Positions 27,043 to 35,965 are shown, numbered from the stretch's first letter. The stretch: DNA of 64,000 bases from Aureimonas sp. AU20 (GCF_001442755.1 NZ_CP006367.1:2046001-2110000); one strand, 5' to 3'. Made by a program: numbers and translations. The notes: generated from the sequence alone by a model not told the origin.

Positions 27043-28055
27043 GAAAGGGTCTCCGAAAGCGGAACGGACGAGAGGGGAAGGGGGACGGGCCGCGTGGGTC
27101 CGCGCTCGGCGCGCGGCGCATGGCCGAAACGACGGCGATAGGCGGCGGAGAAATGCGCCGAGGAAACGAACCCGGACGCGGCGCCGATGGCGGTGACGGC
27201 AAGGTCGGACTGGCGCAGAAGCTCGCGCGCATGGTCGAGCCGCAGCGTCATGGAGAATTCCGCCGGCCCCATGCCGGTGTGGTGTCGAAACAGGCGCTCC
27301 AACTGGCGCGGGGACAGGCCGACGCGCGCGGCGACTGCGGCGACCGTCAACGGCGCGCCGATCGTTCGGGCCATGAGGGCGCCGGCCTGTTCCAGCGCGG
27401 GATGGTGCAGGCGCTTGGAGCGGAGCGGCGCGTGCTGGGGCTCGGTGCCGCCGCGAAGGCGATCCAGCACGAACTGTTCCGACATGCGCTCGGCCGTCGG
27501 CCGGCCCAGCCGCGCCTCGATAAAGGCGCCCATCATGTCGATCGGCGCCGAGCCGCCCGAGCAGGTGAAGCGGTCGCGGTCGATCACGAAGAGATCGTCG
27601 GCGAAGTCCACCGCCTCGAACTCCTCGCGGATGGCGCCGAGGTTTTCCCAATGGATGGCGCAGCGATAGCCGTCGAGAAGCCCGGCCTCGGCCAGCGCGA
27701 AACTGCCGGTGCAAAGCGCGCCGAGCGGCAGGCCGCGCCGGGCGACGCGTCGCAGCTCCTCCAGCGTGCGCCGGTCCACCGCCTGGCGCACGTCGACGCC
27801 GCCGCACACGAACAGGACATCGAAGCCGGAGCCCGCGTTAAGCGCCTCGGTCGGCCCGAGCGTCAGGCCGCCGGAGGCCTTGGCCGGCGCGCCGTCCGGC
27901 GTCAGCACCTGCCAAGCATAGATCTCGCGGCCCGCCACGTAATTGGCCATGCGGCAGGCTTCGATCGCCGCCGAAACGGCGATCAGCGAATAGTTGGGCA
28001 GGGTCAGGAAGCCGAAGCGGGTGAGGCTGGAAAGCAGGGGTGCGCCGGCGCCCAT
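27039..28055 (-). CDS. gbdR: GbdR-type AraC/GlxA family activator of betaine catabolism
   Basis: A 338-residue regulator. The N-terminal half is a DJ-1/PfpI-like (GATase1) domain with L-F-V-C-G-G-V-D and G-A-L-C-T-G-S-F-A-L-A-E-A-G-L-L-D-G. The C-terminal ~100 residues are an AraC double helix-turn-helix with V-A-A-R-V-G-L-S-P-R-Q-L-E-R-L-F and the closing G-F-V-S-S-A-H-F-S-A-A-Y-R-R-R-F-G. In Pseudomonas, GbdR senses betaine/dimethylglycine and activates gbc, dgc and sox genes. Here it sits inside the operon between gbcB (4-base gap) and dgcA (ATGA overlap), suggesting positive autoregulation. The direct CGACA repeats upstream of gbcA and soxB are candidate targets. Confidence 0.85.
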   Translation of the reverse strand: MGAGAPLLSSLTRFGFLTLPNYSLIAVSAAIEACRMANYVAGREIYAWQVLTPDGAPAKASGGLTLGPTEALNAGSGFDVLFVCGGVDVRQAVDRRTLEELRRVARRGLPLGALCTGSFALAEAGLLDGYRCAIHWENLGAIREEFEAVDFADDLFVIDRDRFTCSGGSAPIDMMGAFIEARLGRPTAERMSEQFVLDRLRGGTEPQHAPLRSKRLHHPALEQAGALMARTIGAPLTVAAVAARVGLSPRQLERLFRHHTGMGPAEFSMTLRLDHARELLRQSDLAVTAIGAASGFVSSAHFSAAYRRRFGHAPRAERGPTRPVPLPLSSVPLSETLS

Positions 28056-28059
28056 GGCG

Positions 28060-29163
28060 TCACCGATCGATGACGACGTCGGAGCGCGGCCGGGCGCAGC
28101 AGATGAGAATTTGCCCGGCGTCGATCTCGCGTTGGCGAATGCCGCCCTGATGCGTCATCTCGACTTCGCCCGAGACCTTCTTCGACTTGCAGGTGCCGCA
28201 AAGCCCCTTGGTGCAGGACGACGGCAGGCGAAGGCCGGCGCGCTTGGCCGCCTCCAGGATCGGCATGTCCTCCGGGCATTCCACCACGCGTTTGGTCTTG
28301 GCGAACTCGATGCGGAAGGTGCGCGCGGCGGGCGCCATCTCGTCCGTCGCGACCTCCACCTCCTGCTTCTCGCCAGCGGACAGGTCCTCGAAGTTGAAGC
28401 TTTCCTCGTGGTGTCGGCCCATGTCGAAGCCACCACTCTCCAGCAGCGCGCGCACCGCCTTCATGAAGGGCGAGGGGCCGCAGACAAAGACCTCGCGCTC
28501 GCGAAAATCGGGCGCGACGGCCTCGATCATGCCGAGTGTCAGGCGGCCGCGCAGTCCCGACCAGCCGCGCCCCGGCGCATCCGCCTCGCAGACATGGGCG
28601 ACGCGGATCGAGCGGTTGCGCCGGCTCATGACGGCGAGCTCGTCCTCGAACACGATGTCGGCCGGCGTGCGAGCAGCGTGAAGGAAGACCACGTCGCGGA
28701 TCTCGGCGAGATCGTAGGCCGACCGGGTCATGGACATCATCGGCGTGACGCCGCTGCCGCCCGAGATCAGGAGATACTTGTTGCTTGCCGAGACCTGGCG
28801 TGTCCAAGAGAACTCGCCCATCGGCCCGGTGGCCTTCAGCATCATGCCGGGCTTGAACTCATCGTGCAGCCAGTTCGACACCGGCCCGTTCGGCACGCGC
28901 TTCACCGTGATGGCGCAAGTGTCGGGCCGGGTCGGTGAGGCCGAGATCGTGTAGCAGCGATGGATCGTCTCCCCAGCGATCTCGAACTCGAAGGTCAGGA
29001 ACTGGCCTGGGTCGAAGACGAACTGCCGGCGGGTGCGCGGCGCGAAGACGAAGGTCTTCACATCGGCCGTTTCCTCCCGCACGGCGCGGCAGACGAGAAC
29101 GTTGTCCTCTTCGGGGTCCCAAAGGCGAAAGCCGGTCGGCATGGCGGAGGCGGTCGTGTCCAT
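28060..29163 (-). CDS. gbcB: glycine betaine monooxygenase reductase subunit GbcB
   Basis: A 367-residue ferredoxin-reductase fusion that feeds electrons to the GbcA Rieske oxygenase. The FAD domain has H-R-C-Y-T-I-S-A-S-P-T-R near residue 78. The NAD domain has I-S-G-G-S-G-V-T-P-M-M-S and V-C-G-P-S-P-F-M. The C-terminal plant-type [2Fe-2S] ferredoxin has S-S-C-T-K-G-L-C-G-T-C plus a final L-I-C-C-A. ATG 29163 has TGAGG 8 bases upstream; a second ATG lies 7 codons in. It lies 10 bases after gbcA. Confidence 0.92.
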   Translation of the reverse strand: MDTTASAMPTGFRLWDPEEDNVLVCRAVREETADVKTFVFAPRTRRQFVFDPGQFLTFEFEIAGETIHRCYTISASPTRPDTCAITVKRVPNGPVSNWLHDEFKPGMMLKATGPMGEFSWTRQVSASNKYLLISGGSGVTPMMSMTRSAYDLAEIRDVVFLHAARTPADIVFEDELAVMSRRNRSIRVAHVCEADAPGRGWSGLRGRLTLGMIEAVAPDFREREVFVCGPSPFMKAVRALLESGGFDMGRHHEESFNFEDLSAGEKQEVEVATDEMAPAARTFRIEFAKTKRVVECPEDMPILEAAKRAGLRLPSSCTKGLCGTCKSKKVSGEVEMTHQGGIRQREIDAGQILICCARPRSDVVIDR

Positions 29164-29173
29164 CCTCGCGGCC

Positions 29174-30448
29174 TCAGAGCGCCGGCGTGGACGGGTCGAA
29201 GTGCTCGCGCATCCGGCCGATGTACCAGTTGCAGAACTTGTCCACGAGCATCTCGGTATGGGGGGAATAGGGACCGGGTTCGTAGGCCGTCGTGCGCGCG
29301 CCGTTCTGACAGAAGCCGACCAATTCGGAATCCTGCGCGTTGGTCGCCATCCAGACGCCGATGAGGTTTTCGAGGTCGTAGTCCACCCCTTCCACCGCGT
29401 CCTTGTGGACCAGCCACTTGGTGCGAAGAAGCGAGCGCTCGGCGTCGATCGGGATCACCGAGAAGGTGACGGCATGGTCGCCCATGAAATGATGCCAGGA
29501 ATTGGGCTGCGTCCAGAAATGCAGCCCGCCCATCTTGGCGCTGGGAAAGCGCCCCATGGGAATGCGGCAGGCGGCCTTCGTGTCCATCGTGTGGGACTCG
29601 CCGTCGCCGTCGAGCGGCAGGCGCTCGGTGCGGTAGCCCGTCACCATGTCGTCGAGATGCTCCAGCATCCGGCTCGGGATGCCCGCCTTTTCCCACTCCG
29701 CATGGCTGTCATCGGTCAGGCAACCATAGCGCGCGGCCTGCTCGCGTTCGGCCTCGTCCAGCTCCTCGGGCGCGAAGCCGAACCCGTAGGCGAAAAGCGG
29801 CACAGTGAGTTCGGGATGGTTGGCCCCGCAATGGTAGCACTCGCGATTGTTCTCCATCGTGAGCTTCCAGTTGCCGGGCTCGATCAGATCGTGCTGGAAG
29901 GCCACCTTGCTGTTGCGAATGTCGTGCGGGGCGAGATAAGGGCCCATGGCCGCCGCCATCTCGTCGAAGTCGGCCGGCGGCTCATCGGCAAGGCAGATGA
30001 AGATCAGCCCTTCCAGCGAGCGCACATGCACGGGCTTCAGCCCATGGCACTTGCGGTCGAACTCCGAGCCCATGTGCTCGGCATGGATCAAGGCGCCGCT
30101 GAGGTCGTAGGTCCAGGAATGGTAGCGGCAGACGAGATTGCCGACCGTGGTCTTCTCCTCATGCACCAGCCGCGCGCCGCGATGGCGGCAGACATTGTGA
30201 AAGGCGCGCACCTGCATGTCGTCGTCGCGCACGATGAGAATCGCGTTGGCGCCGATATCCACCGTCATCGCATCGCCGGGCTCGGGCACGTCGGGCTCGA
30301 CGCCGACGAAGAGCCAGGTCTGCTCGAAGATCGCTTCCAGATCGGCCGCGAAGATCTCGGGGCTGGTGTAGAACGGCGCTTCCAGCGAGTAGCCCGGCCG
30401 GCGGCGTCGAATCAGCGAAAGAAGCGGAGAGGCGGTTCGGTCCAACAT
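29174..30448 (-). CDS. gbcA: glycine betaine monooxygenase Rieske oxygenase subunit GbcA
   Basis: A 424-residue ring-hydroxylating-type oxygenase that removes one methyl group of glycine betaine as formaldehyde, giving dimethylglycine. The Rieske cluster ligands are C87, H89, C107 and H110 (V-C-R-H-R-G, V-C-R-Y-H-S-W). The mononuclear iron site has H206 and H211 in E-C-Y-H-C-G-A-N-H-P. ATG 30448 follows a GGGGGAA site; residues encoded by the longer upstream frame are outside the family. It is the first gene of a seven-gene leftward operon down to etfB, with a 237-base upstream region. Confidence 0.93.
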   Translation of the reverse strand: MLDRTASPLLSLIRRRRPGYSLEAPFYTSPEIFAADLEAIFEQTWLFVGVEPDVPEPGDAMTVDIGANAILIVRDDDMQVRAFHNVCRHRGARLVHEEKTTVGNLVCRYHSWTYDLSGALIHAEHMGSEFDRKCHGLKPVHVRSLEGLIFICLADEPPADFDEMAAAMGPYLAPHDIRNSKVAFQHDLIEPGNWKLTMENNRECYHCGANHPELTVPLFAYGFGFAPEELDEAEREQAARYGCLTDDSHAEWEKAGIPSRMLEHLDDMVTGYRTERLPLDGDGESHTMDTKAACRIPMGRFPSAKMGGLHFWTQPNSWHHFMGDHAVTFSVIPIDAERSLLRTKWLVHKDAVEGVDYDLENLIGVWMATNAQDSELVGFCQNGARTTAYEPGPYSPHTEMLVDKFCNWYIGRMREHFDPSTPAL

Positions 30449-30522
30449 GCGGGCATTCCCCCGAGGAAGGGTGGCGACGCCGGTCAGTCTGGAACCATTC
30501 CGAGTTCGCGACTTCCACGTTT

Positions 30523-30549
30523 GCGACACAAACTGTCAGAAACGCGACA
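30523..30549 (-). promoter_or_regulatory. direct GCGACA repeats upstream of gbcA, candidate GbdR site
   Basis: GCGACA occurs at 30523-30528 and 30544-30549 in the same orientation, 21 bases apart (two helical turns), 75-100 bases upstream of gbcA. AraC-family activators such as GbdR typically bind direct repeats at this phasing. Related CGACAT copies precede soxB. The protein-site assignment is inference. Confidence 0.4.
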
Positions 30550-30616
30550 TGCCTCAACATAGTCAGATCGCCCGTTTATTGTGCGGAGCGAAGGGCTTAG
30601 CACCTGCAACAAAGCT

Positions 30617-30659
30617 AGAAACGAAGCACGACGCCGGCGGGGGAATGCCGGCGTCGTGC
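30617..30659 (-). terminator. strong intrinsic terminator after soxG
   Basis: A perfect 13-bp inverted repeat, GCACGACGCCGGC (30626-30638) with GCCGGCGTCGTGC (30647-30659) and an 8-base loop. On the minus strand it is followed by TTCGTTTCT. It closes the soxBDAG transcript and insulates the gbcA promoter. Confidence 0.88.
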
Positions 30660-30685
30660 ATAGCGTTGGTTGGACGTCTGGTGGA

Positions 30686-31270
30686 TCAGCCGTAGGACCG
30701 CGCGGCCTCGATCAGATAGCCCAGCGTGTAGTTCGCAAAGGAGCGCCAAACGTCGAGTTGGAAACTTTCTCCGCCCGTGCGCTGCAAGATGATCTCGGTC
30801 TTCGCCAGCACCGTGCGTGTCGCCATGCCGATGGGAAAAGCGCGCTGGTCGAGATCGAGCGGGCAGCCGGCCGCAAGCACGCTCGCCGCCTCGCGCCCCG
30901 AAATCGCGTATCCCAACGAGCGGTGGCTGACCTCGACCAGCGAATGCGGGATCTCCGCGAGCGCCTGCTCCAGCCCGTCGAACAGGTGTCCCGCCTCCGC
31001 ATAGGGGGCGACGAGCAGCCATTCGTCCGGCCCGAGCCAGATCGCCCGGCGCGATCCGTTCTCGGCAAAGCGGCAGGCCTCGCGCGGAAGGGCGACGCCC
31101 GACAGTTCCGCGACCTTGGGAAAGCCCGCGTCGTTTCGCAGGCGCAGCACGAAGCGCGCTTGCGGGGGCAGGGCCTCGATCAGCACCGGCGCGGATGGCC
31201 TGCCGAAGGGAAGGACGACCGGAGCCGGGCCGGCGGAAACGGTGACGGCGTCAAGCATCGAGGCGCTCAT
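30686..31270 (-). CDS. soxG: sarcosine oxidase gamma subunit
   Basis: A 194-residue gamma subunit of heterotetrameric sarcosine oxidase. Family features are the central W-L-G-P-D-E-W-L-L-V segment, a V-E-V-S-H-R-S motif, and the C-terminal F-Q-L-D-V-W-R-S-F-A-N-Y. It overlaps the soxA 3' end by 20 bases from ATG 31270; an alternative ATG at 31258 would shorten this to 8. It is last in the soxBDAG order seen in rhizobia and pseudomonads. Confidence 0.88.
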   Translation of the reverse strand: MSASMLDAVTVSAGPAPVVLPFGRPSAPVLIEALPPQARFVLRLRNDAGFPKVAELSGVALPREACRFAENGSRRAIWLGPDEWLLVAPYAEAGHLFDGLEQALAEIPHSLVEVSHRSLGYAISGREAASVLAAGCPLDLDQRAFPIGMATRTVLAKTEIILQRTGGESFQLDVWRSFANYTLGYLIEAARSYG

Positions 31271-34223
31271 TGGCTTTGTCGTGGAACACGGGATCTACGA
31301 TTTCGGCGGCGATGCGCCCGCCCGGCATGGGAATGTCCACGATCTCGCCGAACCGCGACCGGCCGCCCCGCACCAGGGCGAGGGCGATGGAGCGCCCGAG
31401 TGTCTGCGAGGCATAGCTCGACGTGACGTGGCCGAGAGCGGGAACGCTCGCCGGGGCGTTGCTGTCCGGCTTGTGGTCCACGACCTGCGCCCCTTCCTCC
31501 AGCACCACGGCGGGGTCCCGCGTCAGAAGGCCGACCATCTGCTTTCGATCGGCCGACGACAGGGCGGGGCGGGCAAGCGAGCGCATGCCGACGAAGTCGT
31601 GCTTCTTCTTGGCCACGGCCCAGTTCAGGCCGACATCGTCCGGCACGGCGGTCCCGTCGGTTTCCTGGCCGACGATGATATAGCCCTTCTCGGCGCGCAG
31701 GACGTGCATGGTCTCGGTGCCGTAGGGCGTGATGCCGAAGGGCTGGCCCGCCGCGAAGATGGCCTCCCAGACCTTGCGGCCCTCGCTTGCCGGCACGTTG
31801 ATTTCGAAGCCGAGTTCGCCGGTGAAGGACACGCGCCAGAGCCGCATGGGCACGCCGACGATGCGCCCGGCCCGCCAGGTCATGTGCGGCATGGCCTGCT
31901 TGGAGAGATCGACGCCTTCGATCAGCGGCTCGATGACGCGGCGTGCGTCCGGGCCCTGCACCGCGATGGTCGCCCATTCCTCCGTGGTGGAGGTCAGCCA
32001 GACGTCGAGATGCGGCCATTCCGTCTGGAGATAGTCTTCCATGTGGTTGAGCACGCGCGGCGCGCCGCCCGTCGTGGTGGTGAGGTGGAAGCGGTCCTCC
32101 GCGATGCGGGCGACCACACCGTCATCCATCACGAACCCGTCCTCGCGCAGCATCACGCCATAGCGCAGGCTGCCCACGGCGAGCTTCTTGAACGGGTTGG
32201 TGTAGAGCCGGTCTACGAACTCTGCCGCGTCCGGCCCGACGACCTCGATCTTGCCGAGCGTCGAGGCGTCGAAGATGCCGACACCCGAGCGGACCGCGCG
32301 GCACTCGCGCGCCACCGCCGCGTGCAGATCCTCGCCGGCTTGGGGGAAGTAATGCGCGCGCTTCCAGATGCCGACATCCTCGAACCGGGCGCCGTGCTCC
32401 ACCGCCCAACCGTGGATCGGCGTGGTGCGGATCGGATCGAAGAGCGGGCCGCGCGAGATGCCGGCGAAATTGCCGAAGGTCGTCGGCGTATAGGGCGGGC
32501 GGAAGGTGGTGAGGCCGATCGCGGTTTCCGGGCGCTTCAACTCTTGCGCGACGATGGCCAGCGCGTTGATGTTGGACAGGCGCCCCTGGTCGGTCGCCAT
32601 GCCCGTCGTGGTGTAGCGCTTCACATGCTCGATGGAGCGGAAGCCCTCCTGCGTGGCGAGGCGCACGTCCTTCGCCGTCACGTCGTTCTGGAAGTCCACG
32701 AAGGCCTTCACCTTGCGCGGGTCGCGATCGTGGAAGGTCGCGCCCCGGAACGCGGCGTGACCGACGCTTTCTTCCTCGACACGGTAGGGCGATGCTCCGC
32801 CGCCGCCCGCGAGATGCCCGTCCGCCAGCGCGCCCTCGAGGTCAAAGACGCCCCGGCACGCGCCGGCCGAGCGCTCGTTCTCGACGGATTCGGCGGGCAC
32901 GTAGGCTTCCACCGCCTCGTCCCAGCGCATCTTGCCGCGCGACTGAGAGAAGAGCGAAATGGTCGGCGTGAAGCCGCCCGACATGAGAAGGCAGTCGCAC
33001 TCGATCGTCTCGCCGGAGTGCCAGCCCTTCCGGCTCAGTGTCGCGGAGCGGATGCGAAGGCGCCCCTGCGTCCCCGAGACCGAGGTGCCGGGATAGATGG
33101 GAATGCCGGCGGCGCGGGCCTTGTCGACATAAGGACCGCTCGGCGCCTCGCGCAGGTCGGCGATGGCGGCGATCTCGACGCCATGCGCCATCAGGTCGAT
33201 CGCCGCGCGATAGGCGCTGTCGCCCGCCGTGAAGACGACCGCACGGCGGCCGGGAAGGACGCCGTAGCGCAGCGCGAACTGGCGCGCGGCCTCGGCCATC
33301 AGGATGCCCGGCCGGTCGTTGTCGGGAAATACGAGCGGGCGCTCGATCGAGCCGGTGGCGAAGACGACGCGGCCGGCCCGCACCTGCCACATCCGCTCGC
33401 GCGGTAGGTGCGGCGCGGGGTTGGAAAGATGCTCGGTGACCCGCTCGGCGAGGCCGATCAGATTGTGCGGGTAGAAGCCGAAGGCCGTGGTGCGCGGCAG
33501 CAGCGTCACGTTCGGGCGCGAGCGCAGCTCGTGCAGCATATGCATGGCCTGGATCGGCGCGGTGTGACCGTCGATCGCGGCCTGCGATTCGTGCAGGAGC
33601 CAGCCGCCCATCTCGCTCTGCTCGTCGCAGAGGATCACACGCTGCTCGGGGTTTTCCGAAGCGGCGAGGGCTGCGGCGAGGCCGGCCGGGCCAGCGCCGA
33701 CCACCAGCACTTCGCAATGGGCGAACTGCTGGGCGTAGCGGTCGGGATCGGGCAGGGTCGAAGCGCGGCCGAGGCCCGCCGCGCGGCGGATGATCGGCTC
33801 GTAAAGCTTTTCCCAGGCCGAGCGCGGCCACATGAAGGTCTTGTAGTAGAAGCCGGCGGAGAAGAACTTGCCGAGAAGGTCGTTGCCAGCGCCGACATCG
33901 AAGGCGAGCGACGGCCAGCGGTTCTGGCTTTCCGCGCGCAGCTTGTCATAGAGCTCGACCTGCGTGGCGCGCAGATTCGGCGCGTAATGTGCCTCATCTC
34001 GGCCGATCGCGACCAAGGCGTTCGGTTCCTCGGAGCCGGCCGTCACGATGCCGCGCGGGCGGTGATACTTGAACGATCGGCCGACGAGATGCACGCCGTT
34101 GGCGAGCAGCGCCGAGGCCAGCGTGTCGCCCTGATAGCCCTGGTAGCTCTGGCCGTCGAAGGTGAAGGAGAGCGGGGCGGAGCGATCGATCCGCCCGCCA
34201 GTCGACGTGCGAAACCGGTTCAT
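31251..34223 (-). CDS. soxA: sarcosine oxidase alpha subunit
   Basis: A 990-residue large subunit. The N-terminal ~110 residues form the [2Fe-2S]-like SoxA fold (D-G-Q-S-Y-Q-G-Y-Q-G-D-T-L-A-S-A-L). A pyridine-nucleotide/flavin domain starts near 170 (L-V-V-G-A-G-P-A-G-L-A-A-A). The last ~400 residues are an aminomethyltransferase-like (GCV-T) folate domain that captures the methyl carbon as methylene-THF (G-I-F-D-A-S-T-L-G-K-I and S-F-T-G-E-L-G-F-E-I). Together with SoxBDG it converts sarcosine to glycine. ATG 34223 overlaps the soxD stop by 4 bases; the longer open frame upstream is the soxD shadow. Confidence 0.94.
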   Translation of the reverse strand: MNRFRTSTGGRIDRSAPLSFTFDGQSYQGYQGDTLASALLANGVHLVGRSFKYHRPRGIVTAGSEEPNALVAIGRDEAHYAPNLRATQVELYDKLRAESQNRWPSLAFDVGAGNDLLGKFFSAGFYYKTFMWPRSAWEKLYEPIIRRAAGLGRASTLPDPDRYAQQFAHCEVLVVGAGPAGLAAALAASENPEQRVILCDEQSEMGGWLLHESQAAIDGHTAPIQAMHMLHELRSRPNVTLLPRTTAFGFYPHNLIGLAERVTEHLSNPAPHLPRERMWQVRAGRVVFATGSIERPLVFPDNDRPGILMAEAARQFALRYGVLPGRRAVVFTAGDSAYRAAIDLMAHGVEIAAIADLREAPSGPYVDKARAAGIPIYPGTSVSGTQGRLRIRSATLSRKGWHSGETIECDCLLMSGGFTPTISLFSQSRGKMRWDEAVEAYVPAESVENERSAGACRGVFDLEGALADGHLAGGGGASPYRVEEESVGHAAFRGATFHDRDPRKVKAFVDFQNDVTAKDVRLATQEGFRSIEHVKRYTTTGMATDQGRLSNINALAIVAQELKRPETAIGLTTFRPPYTPTTFGNFAGISRGPLFDPIRTTPIHGWAVEHGARFEDVGIWKRAHYFPQAGEDLHAAVARECRAVRSGVGIFDASTLGKIEVVGPDAAEFVDRLYTNPFKKLAVGSLRYGVMLREDGFVMDDGVVARIAEDRFHLTTTTGGAPRVLNHMEDYLQTEWPHLDVWLTSTTEEWATIAVQGPDARRVIEPLIEGVDLSKQAMPHMTWRAGRIVGVPMRLWRVSFTGELGFEINVPASEGRKVWEAIFAAGQPFGITPYGTETMHVLRAEKGYIIVGQETDGTAVPDDVGLNWAVAKKKHDFVGMRSLARPALSSADRKQMVGLLTRDPAVVLEEGAQVVDHKPDSNAPASVPALGHVTSSYASQTLGRSIALALVRGGRSRFGEIVDIPMPGGRIAAEIVDPVFHDKANERLDA

Positions 34224-34561
34224 CGAGCGCTCTCCCCGGACCAGGTGCCGACATTGTCGCCGCTGAGAGCCGGCTTGTTCTCTTCGGTACCGGAGGGGCG
34301 CGGCTGGCCGACCTCGTAGGTCGCCTCGAAGAAGTCGGTTCGCGTGTCGCGCAGCGCGTTGAAGAAGCGGGCGCAGCCGTGAATGTGGCGCCAGCGCTCG
34401 GCGTGGAGACCGCGCGGATTGGCGCGCGTGTAGAGAAAGGCGCCCCACTCGTCCGCGCCGATCTCGGACGGCGTCTCGGCGCGCACGACATGCGCTTCGC
34501 CGGCATAGCGGAATTCGAGCTCGGGGCGGGGTCCGCAATAAGGGCAGGTGATCAGAAGCAT
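34220..34561 (-). CDS. soxD: sarcosine oxidase delta subunit
   Basis: A 113-residue zinc-binding subunit. The N-terminal C-P-Y-C-G-P-R and the H-x-x-G-C motif (I-H-G-C-A-R-F-F-N) supply the zinc ligands known from the family. The central W-G-A-F-L-Y-T-R-A-N-P-R-G segment is highly typical. It lies 31 bases after soxB and overlaps soxA. Confidence 0.92.
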   Translation of the reverse strand: MLLITCPYCGPRPELEFRYAGEAHVVRAETPSEIGADEWGAFLYTRANPRGLHAERWRHIHGCARFFNALRDTRTDFFEATYEVGQPRPSGTEENKPALSGDNVGTWSGESAR

Positions 34562-34592
34562 GGGTCGGCCTCGCGAGGGAGGGAAGGTCGGG

Positions 34593-35849
34593 TCAGTGGG
34601 CGACGGCGGCGGCCGCTGCTTCGTCGATCAGCACGCCATCGCGGAAGCGCTCGATCGTGAAGGGCGCGTTGATCGGATGCGGCTCGTCGCGAGCGATCGT
34701 GTGGGCGAAGAGGTTGCCGGAGCCCGGCGTCGCCTTGAAGCCGCCGGTGCCCCACCCGCAATTGACGTAGAGACCGGGAACGGCGGTCTTGGCGACGATC
34801 GGCGAGCGATCGGGCGTCACGTCGACGATGCCGCCCCAGGAGCGCAGCATCCGCACTCGGCGGAACTCCGGGAAGAGATCGCAGATCGCATCCAGCGTGT
34901 GGTTGGCGATATGGAGCCCGCCGCGCTGGGTGTATGACGTGTAGGCGTCCGTGCCCGCGCCGATCACCAGCTCGCCCTTGTCGGACTGCGAGATATAGGC
35001 GTGGATCGTGTTCGACATGACGACGCAGGGCACGATCGGCTTCAGCGGCTCCGACACCAGCGCCTGCAGCGGATAGCTTTCCAGCGGCATGCGCAGCCCG
35101 GCCATGGCCATAACGACCGATGTATTGCCGGCCGCCACGACCCCGACCTTGCCGGCCTCAATCGGCCCGCGCGTCGTATCGACGCCGATGACCGCCCCGT
35201 TGGCCCCGCGCCGGATTGCCGTCACCTCGCAATTCTGGATGACATCGACGCCCAGCGCCGAGGCGGCGCGGGCGTAGCCCCATGCCACCGCGTCGTGCCG
35301 CGCCGTGCCGCCGCGCCGCTGAAGGGCGCCGCCCAGCACGGGGTAGCGCATGGTCGACGCGTCGATATTGAGCGGCGGGCAGAAGTCCTTGCACTCCTGC
35401 GGCGTCAGCCATTCGTTGTCGACGCCGGCCAGCCGGTTGGCGTGGACATGGCGCTTGAAGACCTGAATGTCGTGAATGTTATGGGCGAGCATGAGCACGC
35501 CGCGCGGCGAGAACATGACGTTGTAGTTGAGGTCCTGCGACAGGCCCTCCCACAGCTTCACCGCGTGGTCGTACATCGCGGCCGATTCCTCGAACAGGTA
35601 GTTCGAGCGGATGATCGTCGTGTTGCGGCCGGTGTTGCCGCCGCCGATCCAGCCTTTTTCCAGGATCGCGACATTGCGGATCCCATGCTCCTTGGCGAGG
35701 TAGTAGGCCGTCGCCAGCCCGTGCCCGCCGCCGCCGACGATGATGACGTCGTAGCGGCTTTTCGGAGAGGCGTCGCGCCATTGCGCTTGCCAGCCCTTGT
35801 TCGAGCCGAGCGCCTTGGCGATCACGGAAAGGGCGGAGAATCTCTGCAT
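34593..35849 (-). CDS. soxB: sarcosine oxidase beta subunit
   Basis: A 418-residue FAD-binding subunit carrying the sarcosine oxidation site. The dinucleotide motif is I-I-V-G-G-G-G-H-G-L-A-T-A near residue 36. The glycine-rich G-G-N-T-G-R-N-T-T-I-I-R-S-N-Y block and the C-terminal N-C-G-W-G-T-G-G-F-K-A-T-P-G-S-G are characteristic of SoxB. Length matches the family. ATG 35849 is chosen; the longer frame upstream is unrelated. It is first in the soxBDAG operon and is preceded by three CGACAT motifs and a TTTGTACAAA palindrome. Confidence 0.94.
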   Translation of the reverse strand: MQRFSALSVIAKALGSNKGWQAQWRDASPKSRYDVIIVGGGGHGLATAYYLAKEHGIRNVAILEKGWIGGGNTGRNTTIIRSNYLFEESAAMYDHAVKLWEGLSQDLNYNVMFSPRGVLMLAHNIHDIQVFKRHVHANRLAGVDNEWLTPQECKDFCPPLNIDASTMRYPVLGGALQRRGGTARHDAVAWGYARAASALGVDVIQNCEVTAIRRGANGAVIGVDTTRGPIEAGKVGVVAAGNTSVVMAMAGLRMPLESYPLQALVSEPLKPIVPCVVMSNTIHAYISQSDKGELVIGAGTDAYTSYTQRGGLHIANHTLDAICDLFPEFRRVRMLRSWGGIVDVTPDRSPIVAKTAVPGLYVNCGWGTGGFKATPGSGNLFAHTIARDEPHPINAPFTIERFRDGVLIDEAAAAAVAH

Positions 35850-35877
35850 GGATCGTCCCGATCTGCGGTGTCGGACC

Positions 35878-35965
35878 CGACATTCGCACCCGCGAAACCC
35901 GGCTTGCGATGACGGAAGCGGCGTCGGGTTTGTACAAATCCGACATGTTTGCCGGATGCGACATG
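35878..35965 (-). promoter_or_regulatory. CGACAT motif cluster and palindrome upstream of soxB
   Basis: CGACAT occurs in one orientation at 35878-35883, 35941-35946 and 35959-35964; the last two are 18 bases apart. TTTGTACAAA, a 10-base perfect palindrome, is at 35929-35938. The CGACAT word is shared with the gbcA upstream region, so co-activation by GbdR is a reasonable guess. The region also contains the start of the divergent antiporter transcript. Confidence 0.4.

Noticed and set aside
31116..33407. A 763-residue frame antisense to soxA
   Set aside because: Complement of soxA, low-complexity Arg/Gly composition, no start context.
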